64,000 nt of DNA, taken from an uncultured Flavobacteriaceae bacterium. GTDB lineage: Bacteria > Bacteroidota > Bacteroidia > Flavobacteriales > Flavobacteriaceae. The notes under the pieces were generated by a model, which saw only the letters and a program-made list of their open reading frames with translations, was not told the origin of the DNA and searched no databases. A program made the position numbers and the translations under genes. The first letter of the stretch is position 1, and the number at the start of each line of letters is the position of its first letter. Shown in pieces: positions 43,159 through 52,687 of this stretch. Location: NCBI GenBank assembly GCA_937773465.1, contig CALJVK010000019.1, forward strand, positions 14,173-78,172. The letters are read 5' to 3'.

Positions 43159-45522
43159 TTAAAATTTAAAATTATAAGATATACTTGGAACAATTCCAAA
43201 AATAGATAATTGAATTGCTTCATTTTTCAAAGTTTTTTGATTTTGTTGAAAAGTTATAGAATTTGCATTGTCTCGGTTGTAAATATTATAAAATCCAAAA
43301 ACCCATTCACTTTTGAAATCTCTTTTTTTATTTTTATTAGGAATTAGAGTTAGAGAGATATCAAGTCTATGGTAGTTGGGAAGTCTATTTGAATTACGTT
43401 CCCCATAATTTGGTATCGTTAAATTCATATATGTGTATTGCCCTACAGGATAATTTGTTGGTTGTCCTGTTTGAAATATAAAATTAGTATTAAAAGTTAA
43501 TTTTTTATTCAATTTATAATTGGATACAAAACTAAAGTCATGAGTTTTGTCATATGGTGTATTGTACCAATTTCCCATATTGATTCCAGTTTCATTGATG
43601 TTACGTCCTGTAGTTTTTTGTTCTGATTTTGAAAGGGTATAAGCAATCCAGTAATTATGTCTGCCTTTATTTTTTTTAAATAAAAATTCCATTCCATATG
43701 CTCTTGCTTTTCCCGCTAATAATATTCTTTCTACAGCTGCGTTAGCAACTAAATCAGCACCTGGGATATAATCTAGTCTATTTTTAATTTTTTTATAAAA
43801 AACTTCAGTTTCTAATTTATTCCCATTTTTTAATTTAGAGTGATAACCAAAAGCCAATTGATCTAATTGCTGTGGTTTTAAGTAAGGTCCACTCGGAGCC
43901 CAAATATCTAGTGGAGCAGGAGCATTGGTGTTAGATATTAGATGAATGTATTGATTTAATCTGTTGTAGCTTACTTTAATAGCTTGATTTTTAAAATTAT
44001 AAGAAAAATTAAATCTTGGCTCAAAATTATAAAAGGATTTAATGGTTTTTGAATTATCGGGATTTAAGTATTCTCCAATTATTTCAGCCTCTTTATAAAT
44101 ACCAAGATCTTGATCAAAAGTTACAGGGTTGTCGTTTATATATCTGTTCAGGCCATCTTGTTTGAATCTTAAAAATTGATTTAATCTAAAACCGTATCTA
44201 AGAGATATTTTTGGCGAGGCTTTATGAACTACATCAAAATAAGCCGCATTTTCTAAAGCAAACTTTCTTTCAAGTATTGTAAAATTAATACCTGACTGGT
44301 TAATTGGACTAATTTCACCAGGATTAAATTCATAGTAAATAGAGTTTAATCCATAGTTGAATTGTATTTTATTAGAATAATAATTTTTTAAATCAAACTT
44401 GATGTTCAAGTTTTTAATACCTGAATTCCAATCAAAACCTACGAAGTTTAGTGTCAACCCATAGTAGTAATCGCTAAAAATCAAAGAAGTATTAGAAAAG
44501 GTTTTTTCATTGATTAAGTGATTCCATCTTAGGTTGAATGTTGAGTTTCCATAGGTATTAGAAAACGTGTCGCTAAGTTTAAATTTGTCTCTACCAAAAT
44601 ATCCAGAGAAATACAAGGTGTTGTTTTTATCTATTTTATAGTTTGATTTGGTATTAATATCATAAAAATAAGCTACGTTTTCAATATCAGTAAATTTCAA
44701 GAAAAGGTGGGCGTAAGATCCTCTTGTTGCAATCAGATACGAACCTTTATTCTTTTTTATTGGACCTTCGCCCAGTAATCTACTTGATATTATTCCAATT
44801 CCTCCGCTTAACTTATGTTTTTTACTATTCCCGTCTTTTTGATATACATCTAAAACGGAAGAAAGCCTTCCTCCGTAAGATGAAGGTATGCCACCTTTAA
44901 AAAGTTTAACTTCTTTTATTGCATCAGAATTAAAAATTGAAAATAAACCAAACAAGTGAGATGAACTGTATATTATGGCTTCATCAAACAAAATTAGATT
45001 TTGATCTGCAGCACCACCTCTTACATTGAATCCACCCGTTCCTTCACCTGCATTTGACACACCTGGAAGTAATTGAATAGTTTTTAAAACATCAGATTCA
45101 CCAAATAGTACAGGAGTTTGTTTAATTGTTTGATTTGATAAGATATTCAAACTCATTACAGGTTTTGTTATATCAATCTCTTCAACATCTTTTATGACAA
45201 CAACTTCTTCTAAATTTTCGATATTTTGAGATAAGAAAAATGTAGTATTGACGTTTTTTATTAAATCTATTTCAGTTGAGATATTTTTATATCCAATAGA
45301 ACTTATTTGAATTTCATAATTTTTTTCAGGAAGTGTTATTGAGAAAAATCCATAAGTATTTGTAATTGTTCCGGAGTTAATGCTTGGAATAATTATGTTA
45401 GCACCAATTATAGATTCATTACTATTTTCATCTAAGACATATCCGCTTAATGTAAATTTATCTTGTGAATAAATTAAGTTTATCGATAAATAGAGAAGTA
45501 TAAATAAAAACTTTTTAAGCAT
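43159..45522 (-). CDS. TonB-dependent receptor with carboxypeptidase-regulatory-like domain
   Basis: 787 residues of outer-membrane receptor. Signal peptide at the N-terminus (FLFILLYLSINLIYSQ), then the CarboxypepD_reg-like domain (FTLSGYVLDENSNESIIGANI, IQISSIGYK), plug domain (NTTFFLSQNIENLEEVVVIKD region, GGFNVRGGAADQNLILFDE), then the 22-strand barrel ending in NFKF. The ligand is not deducible; receptors paired with DUF4249 have no established substrate to my knowledge. Promoter not seen in the 60-base gap. Confidence 0.9.
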   Translation of the reverse strand: MLKKFLFILLYLSINLIYSQDKFTLSGYVLDENSNESIIGANIIIPSINSGTITNTYGFFSITLPEKNYEIQISSIGYKNISTEIDLIKNVNTTFFLSQNIENLEEVVVIKDVEEIDITKPVMSLNILSNQTIKQTPVLFGESDVLKTIQLLPGVSNAGEGTGGFNVRGGAADQNLILFDEAIIYSSSHLFGLFSIFNSDAIKEVKLFKGGIPSSYGGRLSSVLDVYQKDGNSKKHKLSGGIGIISSRLLGEGPIKKNKGSYLIATRGSYAHLFLKFTDIENVAYFYDINTKSNYKIDKNNTLYFSGYFGRDKFKLSDTFSNTYGNSTFNLRWNHLINEKTFSNTSLIFSDYYYGLTLNFVGFDWNSGIKNLNIKFDLKNYYSNKIQFNYGLNSIYYEFNPGEISPINQSGINFTILERKFALENAAYFDVVHKASPKISLRYGFRLNQFLRFKQDGLNRYINDNPVTFDQDLGIYKEAEIIGEYLNPDNSKTIKSFYNFEPRFNFSYNFKNQAIKVSYNRLNQYIHLISNTNAPAPLDIWAPSGPYLKPQQLDQLAFGYHSKLKNGNKLETEVFYKKIKNRLDYIPGADLVANAAVERILLAGKARAYGMEFLFKKNKGRHNYWIAYTLSKSEQKTTGRNINETGINMGNWYNTPYDKTHDFSFVSNYKLNKKLTFNTNFIFQTGQPTNYPVGQYTYMNLTIPNYGERNSNRLPNYHRLDISLTLIPNKNKKRDFKSEWVFGFYNIYNRDNANSITFQQNQKTLKNEAIQLSIFGIVPSISYNFKF

Positions 45523-45582
45523 TAAAATTTTAATTAAATAGATTTATTTAATTCAATTAGATCAAGAAATATGCCAATAAAT

Positions 45583-46812
45583 TTAGTTTTTATATTTAGA
45601 ATCTAATCCTTTTTTAATAGAGTCTAAAAATTCTTGGGTGTTTAAATAATGTGTTCTATTTAAATCTTTGCCATGAATTAGTACAGCTAAGTCTTTTGTC
45701 ATTTGACCATTTTCAACAGTTTGAATACAAACAGTTTCAAGTGTTTTACAAAAATCGATAAGTTCTGAGTTATTATCAAGTTTTCCTCTGTGAGAAAGAC
45801 CTCTGGTCCATGCAAATATTGAAGCTATGGGGTTAGTAGAAGTTTCATTCCCTTTTTGGTGTTCTCTATAGTGTCTAGTTACTGTTCCGTGTGCAGCTTC
45901 TGCTTCCATTGTTTTACCATCAGGAGTAACAAGAGTTGATGTCATTAAGCCTAATGATCCAAATCCTTGGGCTACTGTATCCGATTGAACATCACCATCA
46001 TAGTTTTTACATGCCCATACAAATCCACCACTCCATTTCATTGCAGCTGCAACCATATCATCAATTAACCTGTGTTCATACGTTATTCCAGCAGCTTCAA
46101 ATTTATTTTCAAATTCGTTAGTAAAAACTTCTTGAAAAACATCTTTAAAACGTCCGTCATATGCTTTTAAAATAGTGTTTTTTGTAGATAAGTATAATGG
46201 CCATTTTTTTGTAAGAGCCTGATTCATACAAGATCGAGCGAATCCATAAATTGAAGAATCAATATTGTACATACTCATTGCTACTCCGTTTTCTTGAAAA
46301 TTATACACTTCCCAAGTTTTAGGTTTGTCTCCATTTTCAGGTGTGAAGGTCATTGTTAATTTTCCTTTACCATGAGTCACTATATCTGTTGCTTTGTATT
46401 GATCACCAAAAGCATGTCTACCAATACAGATTGGTTTAGTCCAACCTTGAACGTATCTAGGCACGTTTTTCATTATTATAGGTTCTCTAAAAACCGTTCC
46501 TCCAACAATGTTTCTTATTGTTCCATTAGGAGATCTCCACATTTTTTTCAGAGTGTATTCTACAACTCTTTCTTCATCTGGAGTTATTGTCGCACACTTT
46601 ATACCAACATTATATTTTTTTATAGCTTCAGCTGAATCGATAGTGACTTGATCATCTGTAAAATCTCTATGTTTTACACTTAAATCAAAATACTTAATAT
46701 CAATTTCAAGGTAAGGTAGAATTAATTTAGTTTTTATAAAATCCCAAATAATTCTAGTCATTTCATCTCCATCCAACTCAACAACTGGATTTTTTACTAT
46801 AATTTTTTTCAT
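45583..46812 (-). CDS. icd: NADP-dependent isocitrate dehydrogenase
   Basis: Oxidative decarboxylation of isocitrate to 2-oxoglutarate with NADP. 409 residues of the homodimeric, eukaryote-like subfamily: [28 protein letters not shown], the [19 protein letters not shown] block with the substrate Ser/Asn/Arg, [11 protein letters not shown] (metal Asp) and [22 protein letters not shown]. Full length. It follows rplS by 18 bases in the leftward group and precedes the TonB receptor. Confidence 0.95.
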   Translation of the reverse strand: MKKIIVKNPVVELDGDEMTRIIWDFIKTKLILPYLEIDIKYFDLSVKHRDFTDDQVTIDSAEAIKKYNVGIKCATITPDEERVVEYTLKKMWRSPNGTIRNIVGGTVFREPIIMKNVPRYVQGWTKPICIGRHAFGDQYKATDIVTHGKGKLTMTFTPENGDKPKTWEVYNFQENGVAMSMYNIDSSIYGFARSCMNQALTKKWPLYLSTKNTILKAYDGRFKDVFQEVFTNEFENKFEAAGITYEHRLIDDMVAAAMKWSGGFVWACKNYDGDVQSDTVAQGFGSLGLMTSTLVTPDGKTMEAEAAHGTVTRHYREHQKGNETSTNPIASIFAWTRGLSHRGKLDNNSELIDFCKTLETVCIQTVENGQMTKDLAVLIHGKDLNRTHYLNTQEFLDSIKKGLDSKYKN

Positions 46813-46830
46813 GAAGTTTAGGGAAATAAA

Positions 46831-47181
46831 TTATCTCTTAATTTCTTTTATTCTCGCTTTTTTACCTCTTAATTCTCTGAAGTAATAAATTCTTGATCTT
46901 CTAACTCTTCCTCTTTTGTTAACTTCTATTTTTTGGATGGCAGGTAAATTAATTGGGAATATTCTTTCAATTCCAATTGTACCAGACATTTTTCTTATTG
47001 TAAAAGTTTTAGTAAGACCAGTTCCTTTGATTTGAATCACAATACCTTTAAAAAACTGAGTACGGACTTTATCTCCTTCTCTAATTTCATAATAAACTGT
47101 TATTGTATCTCCGGATTTGAATGTTGGGATTTCTTTTTTGGTTACAAATTCATCTTGTACGAATTTTATTAAAGATTCCAT
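46831..47181 (-). CDS. rplS: 50S ribosomal protein bL19
   Basis: 116 residues: FKSGDTITVYYEIREGDKVR, FKGIVIQIKGTGLTKTFTIRKMS, GIERIFPINLPAIQKIEV, RRSRIYYFRELRGK. L19 sits at the subunit interface. It follows trmD after a 105-base gap, the same neighbour relation as in E. coli, where the two share an operon. Confidence 0.96.
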   Translation of the reverse strand: MESLIKFVQDEFVTKKEIPTFKSGDTITVYYEIREGDKVRTQFFKGIVIQIKGTGLTKTFTIRKMSGTIGIERIFPINLPAIQKIEVNKRGRVRRSRIYYFRELRGKKARIKEIKR

Positions 47182-47286
47182 TTTGATAAGATTTTAAATT
47201 TATTTAGTACAACATTCACGATTATCGTCAGTGGTTATAATAAATCGAATGCGAAATTACATTTTTTTTTTATTTTTAGAAAGAAT

Positions 47287-47964
47287 TCAGTTAAAAATAT
47301 CTGGTCTTAGTTTTTTTGTTCTTTCTAAAGCTTTTTCCTCCCTCCAAAGCTCAATCTTTGCTTTATTTCCAGAGAGAAGAATTTCAGGAACTTCTAAATC
47401 GTCAAACGAAGATGGTCTAGTGTACACAGGAGGTGCTAATAAATCGTCCTGAAATGAATCGGTTAATGCAGAAGTTTCATCTCCAAGTACACCTGGAATT
47501 AATCTTATTATTGAATCGCATAGTACTGCCGCTGGTAGTTCACCACCTGAGAGAACATAATCACCAATAGAAATTTCCATAGTTATTAAACTGTCTCTAA
47601 CTCTTTGATCCACACCTTTATAATGCCCACATAAAATAATAAAATTACCCTTCAATGATAATCTGTTAGATATTTTTTGACTTAACATTTCTCCATCAGG
47701 TGTCATGTAAATCACTTCATCGTATGTTCTTTCTTTTTTTAATAAATCAATACATTTTTTTATGGGTTCAATCATCATAACCATCCCAGCTCCACCACCA
47801 AATTGATAATCATCAACTTGTCTTCTTTTACTTGAAGCATAATTCTTTAGATCATGAAAGTTAATTTCAATTAATTTTTTATCAATTGCTCTTTTTAATA
47901 TTGAAGCATTAAAAGGACTTTCAATTAGTTCAGGAAGAACACTTATTATATCAATTCTCATCAT
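47287..47964 (-). CDS. trmD: tRNA (guanine-37-N1) methyltransferase
   Basis: Methylates G37 of tRNAs reading CNN codons, preventing +1 frameshifting. 225 residues: MRIDIISVLPELIESPFN, the deep-knot region GHYKGVDQRVRDSLITMEISIGDYVLSGGE (partial quote kept short), AVLCDSIIRLIPGVLGD, PPVYTRP, and the VPEILLSGNKAKI end. It overlaps the upstream protease gene by one base, so it is translated in the same transcript. Confidence 0.95.
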   Translation of the reverse strand: MMRIDIISVLPELIESPFNASILKRAIDKKLIEINFHDLKNYASSKRRQVDDYQFGGGAGMVMMIEPIKKCIDLLKKERTYDEVIYMTPDGEMLSQKISNRLSLKGNFIILCGHYKGVDQRVRDSLITMEISIGDYVLSGGELPAAVLCDSIIRLIPGVLGDETSALTDSFQDDLLAPPVYTRPSSFDDLEVPEILLSGNKAKIELWREEKALERTKKLRPDIFN

Positions 47965-49343
47965 TATTCAAAAATAAGCCTTTCTTTTTCACCGTTAGGG
48001 GTTACAAACATCATTTGATTTATTTTTATTGATGAATTGAAATTTAAAAGATCTTCAGTTTTTTTGATTTGCGTATTATTAATTTCTGTTAATGCATAAC
48101 CTGGTTTCACACCCATTCTATAAAGAGAACTGTTTCTTAAGTTAGAAACCTTTAAACCATGAGTAATCTCATAAGTCTTTAATTCATCATTAGTCATGTT
48201 TTTTAATTGCATTCCTAAAAAATTTACATTGTTATTTTTTTCTAAAGTCACATTCAATTTAATGTTTTTATAATCTCTAATAATTCCTACAGAAATTTTA
48301 TCACCAGGTCTTTTAGTACTTAAATAACCTGATAAGTCAGAGAATTTTTCAATTTTCATATTATCCAAGCTAATAATTACATCACCTTTTTTTATACCAG
48401 CTCTGGCAGCTCCCATTTCTAATTCAATATCATTTACATAAAAACCCTCCGTTAGATCGATATTCAGTTCATTAGCAGATTTTGAGTTTAATCCAAATCC
48501 AGTTACACCAAGTAGTCCTTTTTGTACATTTCCAAACTCAATTATATCTTCAAAAATTTTTCTAGCAACATTGCTGGGTACTGCAAATGAATATCCTACA
48601 AATCCGCCCGTTCCACTTGTTATAGCTGTATTGATCCCTATTAAATCTCCATTTGTATTAACTAATGCTCCACCACTATTTCCTGAGTTGACAGCAGCAT
48701 CAGTTTGAATAAATGATTGATTTTTGGAATCAAAATCATTTAAATCTCTTGATTTTGCACTTATTATTCCTGCCGTCACTGTTGAAGTTAAATTAAAAGG
48801 ATTGCCCACAGCCAGTACCCACTCACCAATTTTGGTTTGATCAGAATCCGCAAACCTTATGTAAGGAAAAGATTCTTCTCCAACAATTTTTAATACAGCA
48901 ATATCTGAAACTTCGTCGCTACCAAGTAGTTCAGCAGTATATGTCTTATTGTCATTCGTTGTGATTTCTATCGTACTAGCATTTTCAATTACATGATTAT
49001 TTGTAATTATATATCCATCTTCTGAAATTATAACTCCTGAACCCATTCCAACTCTAGTTTTATCTCCCTGATCATTAAAATAATCCCATAAAGATGAGTT
49101 TCCTCTGGAAACACTAGTGTTTTTCACATGAACTACAGAATGTATTGTTTTTTCTGCAGCAGATACAAAATCACTAGATGGTAATATGTTATTGCTTGAT
49201 GATGGATTAAATGAGATGTTAACACTGTTGTCCTTTTCCTCAATTATATTATTATTTGAATGATCATAGTAAAGGTTGTGAATGGATAATGCTAAAAATC
49301 CACCAATTAGTGAAACAAAAAAAGTTAATATTAATTTTCTCAT
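47964..49343 (-). CDS. DegP/DegQ-like periplasmic serine protease (trypsin plus two PDZ domains)
   Basis: 459 residues. N-terminal hydrophobic signal or anchor (residues 2-25), protease domain with catalytic His117 (NNHVIENAS), Asp147 (SDIAVLKI) and Ser223 (NSGNSGGALV), then PDZ1 (about 275-360, GLLGVTGFGLNS to GIIRD) and PDZ2 (about 372-455, FLGMQLKNM to TPNGE). Periplasmic quality control of unfolded proteins, like DegP. Whether it forms large cages is not visible. It overlaps trmD by one base at its end. Confidence 0.92.
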   Translation of the reverse strand: MRKLILTFFVSLIGGFLALSIHNLYYDHSNNNIIEEKDNSVNISFNPSSSNNILPSSDFVSAAEKTIHSVVHVKNTSVSRGNSSLWDYFNDQGDKTRVGMGSGVIISEDGYIITNNHVIENASTIEITTNDNKTYTAELLGSDEVSDIAVLKIVGEESFPYIRFADSDQTKIGEWVLAVGNPFNLTSTVTAGIISAKSRDLNDFDSKNQSFIQTDAAVNSGNSGGALVNTNGDLIGINTAITSGTGGFVGYSFAVPSNVARKIFEDIIEFGNVQKGLLGVTGFGLNSKSANELNIDLTEGFYVNDIELEMGAARAGIKKGDVIISLDNMKIEKFSDLSGYLSTKRPGDKISVGIIRDYKNIKLNVTLEKNNNVNFLGMQLKNMTNDELKTYEITHGLKVSNLRNSSLYRMGVKPGYALTEINNTQIKKTEDLLNFNSSIKINQMMFVTPNGEKERLIFE

Positions 49344-49446
49344 AATTATATTTTTATCAAAATTATATTTTTAAAATTTAGTAAAATATATTTTAACTAC
49401 TTTTTAACACCTTATACTTTTTTATATATTCGTATTTTAATATTAG

Positions 49447-50226
49447 ATGATAATCAAATTTCAAAAATATCAAGGTACAGGAAATGATTTTATAATTATT
49501 GATAACACTGATTTATCTTTTCCATCTGAAAACATTTCTTTAATTAAACAGCTGTGTGATCGTAAATTTGGAATTGGTTGTGATGGTTTGATATTGATAA
49601 ATCCCTCAGATTCATCAGATTATTTAATGAATTATTATAATTCTGATGGTAATTTAGGTTCTATGTGCGGAAATGGAGCAAGATGCTCTGTTAAATTTGC
49701 TCAAAACATTAGTATAATTAAAAATAAAACTGTTTTTACTGCATTTGATGGTTTACATGACGCATTGATTTATGATGATCAAATAACTTTATCGATGAAA
49801 CCTGTCAATGATATTATAAATTATGGAAATGATTTATTTCTTGATACAGGGTCTCCTCATTATGTTCAGTTAGTTAGTGATATTGAAAACATTGATGTTT
49901 TTAGTCAAGGTAGATTAATAAGAAATAACTCAATTTTTAAAAATAATGGAGTTAATGTAAATTTTGTTCAGGTTATTTCTAAATCTGAATTTTCTGTAAG
50001 AACTTATGAAAGGGGAGTGGAAAATGAAACACTTTCTTGTGGAACAGGAGTTACAGCTGTAGCATTAGCAATGTTTGAATTAAATAAAACTTCTTTAAAT
50101 AAATTAAAAATAGCAACAAGGGGAGGGGATTTATCAGTAGAATTTAATAAATGCTCAAAAGGTTATGATAATATAAAACTTACAGGAAACGTAAAAATGG
50201 TTTATAGTGGTGAAATTCAAATTTAA
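49447..50226 (+). CDS. dapF: Diaminopimelate epimerase
   Basis: Converts L,L- to meso-diaminopimelate for lysine and peptidoglycan. 259 residues with the two catalytic cysteine sites MCGNGARC (first) and SCGTGVTAV (second), the N-terminal FQKYQGTGNDFIIID, CDGLILINPS and TGSPHYVQLV. DapA lies in the same window (61.3 kb). The stop of dapF abuts the mltG start, so the two share a message. The 103-base divergent gap to the protease has a TATATTCG box only. Confidence 0.95.
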   Translation: MIIKFQKYQGTGNDFIIIDNTDLSFPSENISLIKQLCDRKFGIGCDGLILINPSDSSDYLMNYYNSDGNLGSMCGNGARCSVKFAQNISIIKNKTVFTAFDGLHDALIYDDQITLSMKPVNDIINYGNDLFLDTGSPHYVQLVSDIENIDVFSQGRLIRNNSIFKNNGVNVNFVQVISKSEFSVRTYERGVENETLSCGTGVTAVALAMFELNKTSLNKLKIATRGGDLSVEFNKCSKGYDNIKLTGNVKMVYSGEIQI

Positions 50227-51282
50227 ATGATGGAAAATAAATCATTATATAAATTTATAATTTGGTTAGGAATTACATGTTTTTTGTATGTAGCTGTAAT
50301 GTTTACTTACAACTATTATAATACTTATTATGCTGAAAACACAAGTTTTAATGAAGAGAAAATTTATTTACATATTTCAACGGGATCGGGCTTAGATAAT
50401 TTAAAAAAACAAATCTCTCCTTTTTTAAACGATTCATCTACTTTTTTTGATGCAGCCTACAAAACTAAATATGTATTAAATATAAAAGCTGGTAAATATG
50501 AAATAAAGAAAGGTTTTTCAAATAAAGAAATTATAAATTCTTTGAAATTCAATAATATTCCAGTTAATGTAACATTTAACAATATTGAAAGGTTAGAAAA
50601 CTTAGCTTCAAAAGTTTCTAATTATATAGAAGCTGATAGTTTGAGTTTAATTAATTCATTTAACAAAGAATTATTTTTAAAAACAAATAATTTGAACCCT
50701 GAATCTGTTTTTGCAATTTTCTTGCCTAATACTTATGAATTTTATTGGAACACAAGTGCAGATCAGTTTCGAGATAAAATGCTTAATCAATATAATTTGT
50801 TTTGGAACAGTTCTAGAAAAAAGAAAGCCGATTCACTAAACCTATCTCCTATACAAGTCTCGGTTTTAGCCTCAATAGTTCAAAGAGAAACACCAAAAGT
50901 AGATGAAAGACCTACTATTTCGGGTGTTTATTTCAATAGATTAAAAAAAAGAATGAAACTACAAGCTGATCCAACTGTTGTTTATACTATAAAGAAAGCG
51001 AAGGGTTTTGATAAAAAAATTAGAAGAGTTTTGTACAAAGATCTTAAAATAAAATCTCCATATAATACATATTTGAATAGAGGCTTACCCCCAGGTCCAA
51101 TTTATATGTCGGATTTCTCTTCAATTGAATCTGTTTTGAACATGGAAAATAATGACTATTTATTTTTTGTAGCAGATGTTAAGAGGCCTGGATATCATAT
51201 TTTTGCTAAAACTTACAGGCAGCATAATAAAAATAAACGTCAGTATACAAGTTGGCTTAGAAAAAACAACATAAGAAGATAA
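50227..51282 (+). CDS. mltG: Endolytic murein transglycosylase MltG
   Basis: Membrane-bound enzyme that cuts nascent glycan strands and ends their extension. 351 residues with one N-terminal TM helix (about 9-28), a LysM-like region and the YceG catalytic block: ASIVQRETPKVDERPTISGVY with the catalytic Glu at about 221, then RMKLQADPTVVYTIKKA and YNTYLNRGLPPGPI. Starts directly after dapF with ATG ATG; either may be used. A secreted lysozyme-like protein follows. Confidence 0.92.
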   Translation: MMENKSLYKFIIWLGITCFLYVAVMFTYNYYNTYYAENTSFNEEKIYLHISTGSGLDNLKKQISPFLNDSSTFFDAAYKTKYVLNIKAGKYEIKKGFSNKEIINSLKFNNIPVNVTFNNIERLENLASKVSNYIEADSLSLINSFNKELFLKTNNLNPESVFAIFLPNTYEFYWNTSADQFRDKMLNQYNLFWNSSRKKKADSLNLSPIQVSVLASIVQRETPKVDERPTISGVYFNRLKKRMKLQADPTVVYTIKKAKGFDKKIRRVLYKDLKIKSPYNTYLNRGLPPGPIYMSDFSSIESVLNMENNDYLFFVADVKRPGYHIFAKTYRQHNKNKRQYTSWLRKNNIRR

Positions 51283-51314
51283 ACACCTGATTAACAGATA
51301 ATTAAATTTTTATG

Positions 51315-51322
51315 TATGTTTG
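51315..51322 (+). promoter_or_regulatory. Candidate -7 box for the secreted lysozyme-like gene
   Basis: TATGTTTG fits TAnnTTTG exactly, 40 bases before the ATG of the 51.4 kb gene. A TTAA lies at the -33 position (51291-51294), so only the -7 box is convincing. Confidence 0.4.
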
Positions 51323-51362
51323 CCGAATATTTAAAAATTGATTTTATCTTATTATAAAAACA

Positions 51363-51977
51363 ATGCATAGTATTTTTAAAAACAATTTAGTGCTTTCAAT
51401 TTTTTTCGTTTTCAGCACTTCATTTATCTCAACTAACACTACCAAAACATTTGACAGCTCGTACATTGATATCGAATATATGGTTTCAAATGAAACAACT
51501 ATTGAAATCCCTAATTATGTTTTTCTAATCAACGATTTCAATGGTTTTAAAGAGTTACTTGCTTTCAAAGAGTCTACTGGAAGTTATAGCCGTCTTAATA
51601 AATTTGGTTTCATGGGTAAATATCAATTTAATTTGAATACTCTTAAAATGTATAAGATTAAAAATTCTAATAATTTTATAAATAATCCAGAGCTTCAAGA
51701 AAGAGTTTTTTTGATAAATGTTCAGAGAAATAAGTGGATATTACGAAAAGACATTAAATGGTTTGTAGGAACAATAATTAACGGAACTGAAATTACTGAA
51801 TCTGGTATATTAGCTGCTGCTCATTTATCCGGACCCGGAAATGTAAAAAAATATCTAAGATCCAATGGGAAAGATGATAAAAATGATGCTTTTGGAACTT
51901 CAATCTCTAAATACATTAAATATTTTAAAAATTTCGACCTTTCGATGGTAGAGGCTGTGAGAAAGCCAAAAGTTTAA
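51363..51977 (+). CDS. Secreted lysozyme-like (possible lytic transglycosylase) protein
   Basis: 204 residues with a signal peptide (NLVLSIFFVFSTSF) and a compact domain with KESTGSYSRLNKFGFMGKYQF, where Glu70 sits in the position of the catalytic Glu of lysozyme-like transglycosylases (E-S...GxYQF), then ELQERVFLINVQRNKW and GILAAAHLSGPGNVKKYL, which matches the AAHLxGxxxVxxYL end of that fold. No LysM domain. It lies directly after mltG, which supports a murein role, but activity is an inference from motifs. Its stop shares TTAA with the convergent methyltransferase stop. Confidence 0.65.
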   Translation: MHSIFKNNLVLSIFFVFSTSFISTNTTKTFDSSYIDIEYMVSNETTIEIPNYVFLINDFNGFKELLAFKESTGSYSRLNKFGFMGKYQFNLNTLKMYKIKNSNNFINNPELQERVFLINVQRNKWILRKDIKWFVGTIINGTEITESGILAAAHLSGPGNVKKYLRSNGKDDKNDAFGTSISKYIKYFKNFDLSMVEAVRKPKV

Positions 51978-52675
51978 TCACTCTGAATTAAAAAAATTGC
52001 TGGTCTTTTATTGATATTAATTTTAGTTGATTTCCAATCATCAACTCTTTTAGTTTTAATATATTCAGTTTTCAAAGTTAAATCACAAGCTATGCACAAC
52101 TTTGTGTCTGGTTTTAAAATATTCATTAGAGTTGAGAGAAACTTGTTATTTCTATATGGTGTTTCCATAAAAATTTGAGTTGTAACTAACGATGTTTTTT
52201 CTAAAACTTTTATTTTCTTTTTTCTTTCATTATTTTTAATAGGAAGGTAACCATTGAACTTGAAATCTTGTCCGTTCATTCCAGAACCCATTAAAGCTAG
52301 CAATATAGAAGAGGGACCTACAAGAGGAATAACTGTAATTTCGTTTTGATGTGCTATTTTTACAATTTCAGAACCTGGGTCTGCTATACCAGGACATCCT
52401 GCATCAGATATTAAGGCAATATCATTTCCGTTTAAACACGGATTTAAAAAACTATTTATTTCACTTTCAACAGTGTGCTTATTTAAAATGAAAATATTTA
52501 ATTCTGATTGTTTTTTATCCGGATAGATATCTTTTATAAAGGCTCTACCTGGTTTTTCATTTTCAAAAATGAAATGTTTGATATTTTTGATTAAAGTTCT
52601 ATGAAATTCAGGAAACTCGTTTTGTTCAGACTTACCAAGCTTATTAGGAACAAGGTAAAGTTTTCCAAAGCTCAT
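51974..52675 (-). CDS. Tetrapyrrole-methylase-fold SAM methyltransferase (RsmI-like)
   Basis: 233 residues: KLYLVPNKLGKSEQNE, IALISDAGCPGIADPGSEIV (SAM-binding motif), LVGPSSILLALMGSGMNGQ and FMETPYRNNKFL. This short form of the RsmI group (RsmI methylates C1402 of 16S rRNA at the 2'-O) is usual in Flavobacteriia and may have a somewhat different target. Convergent with the lysozyme-like gene; dnaA follows upstream by 12 bases, so it probably is cotranscribed with dnaA. Confidence 0.82.
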   Translation of the reverse strand: MSFGKLYLVPNKLGKSEQNEFPEFHRTLIKNIKHFIFENEKPGRAFIKDIYPDKKQSELNIFILNKHTVESEINSFLNPCLNGNDIALISDAGCPGIADPGSEIVKIAHQNEITVIPLVGPSSILLALMGSGMNGQDFKFNGYLPIKNNERKKKIKVLEKTSLVTTQIFMETPYRNNKFLSTLMNILKPDTKLCIACDLTLKTEYIKTKRVDDWKSTKININKRPAIFLIQSD

Positions 52676-52687
52676 TATTTCCTATTG

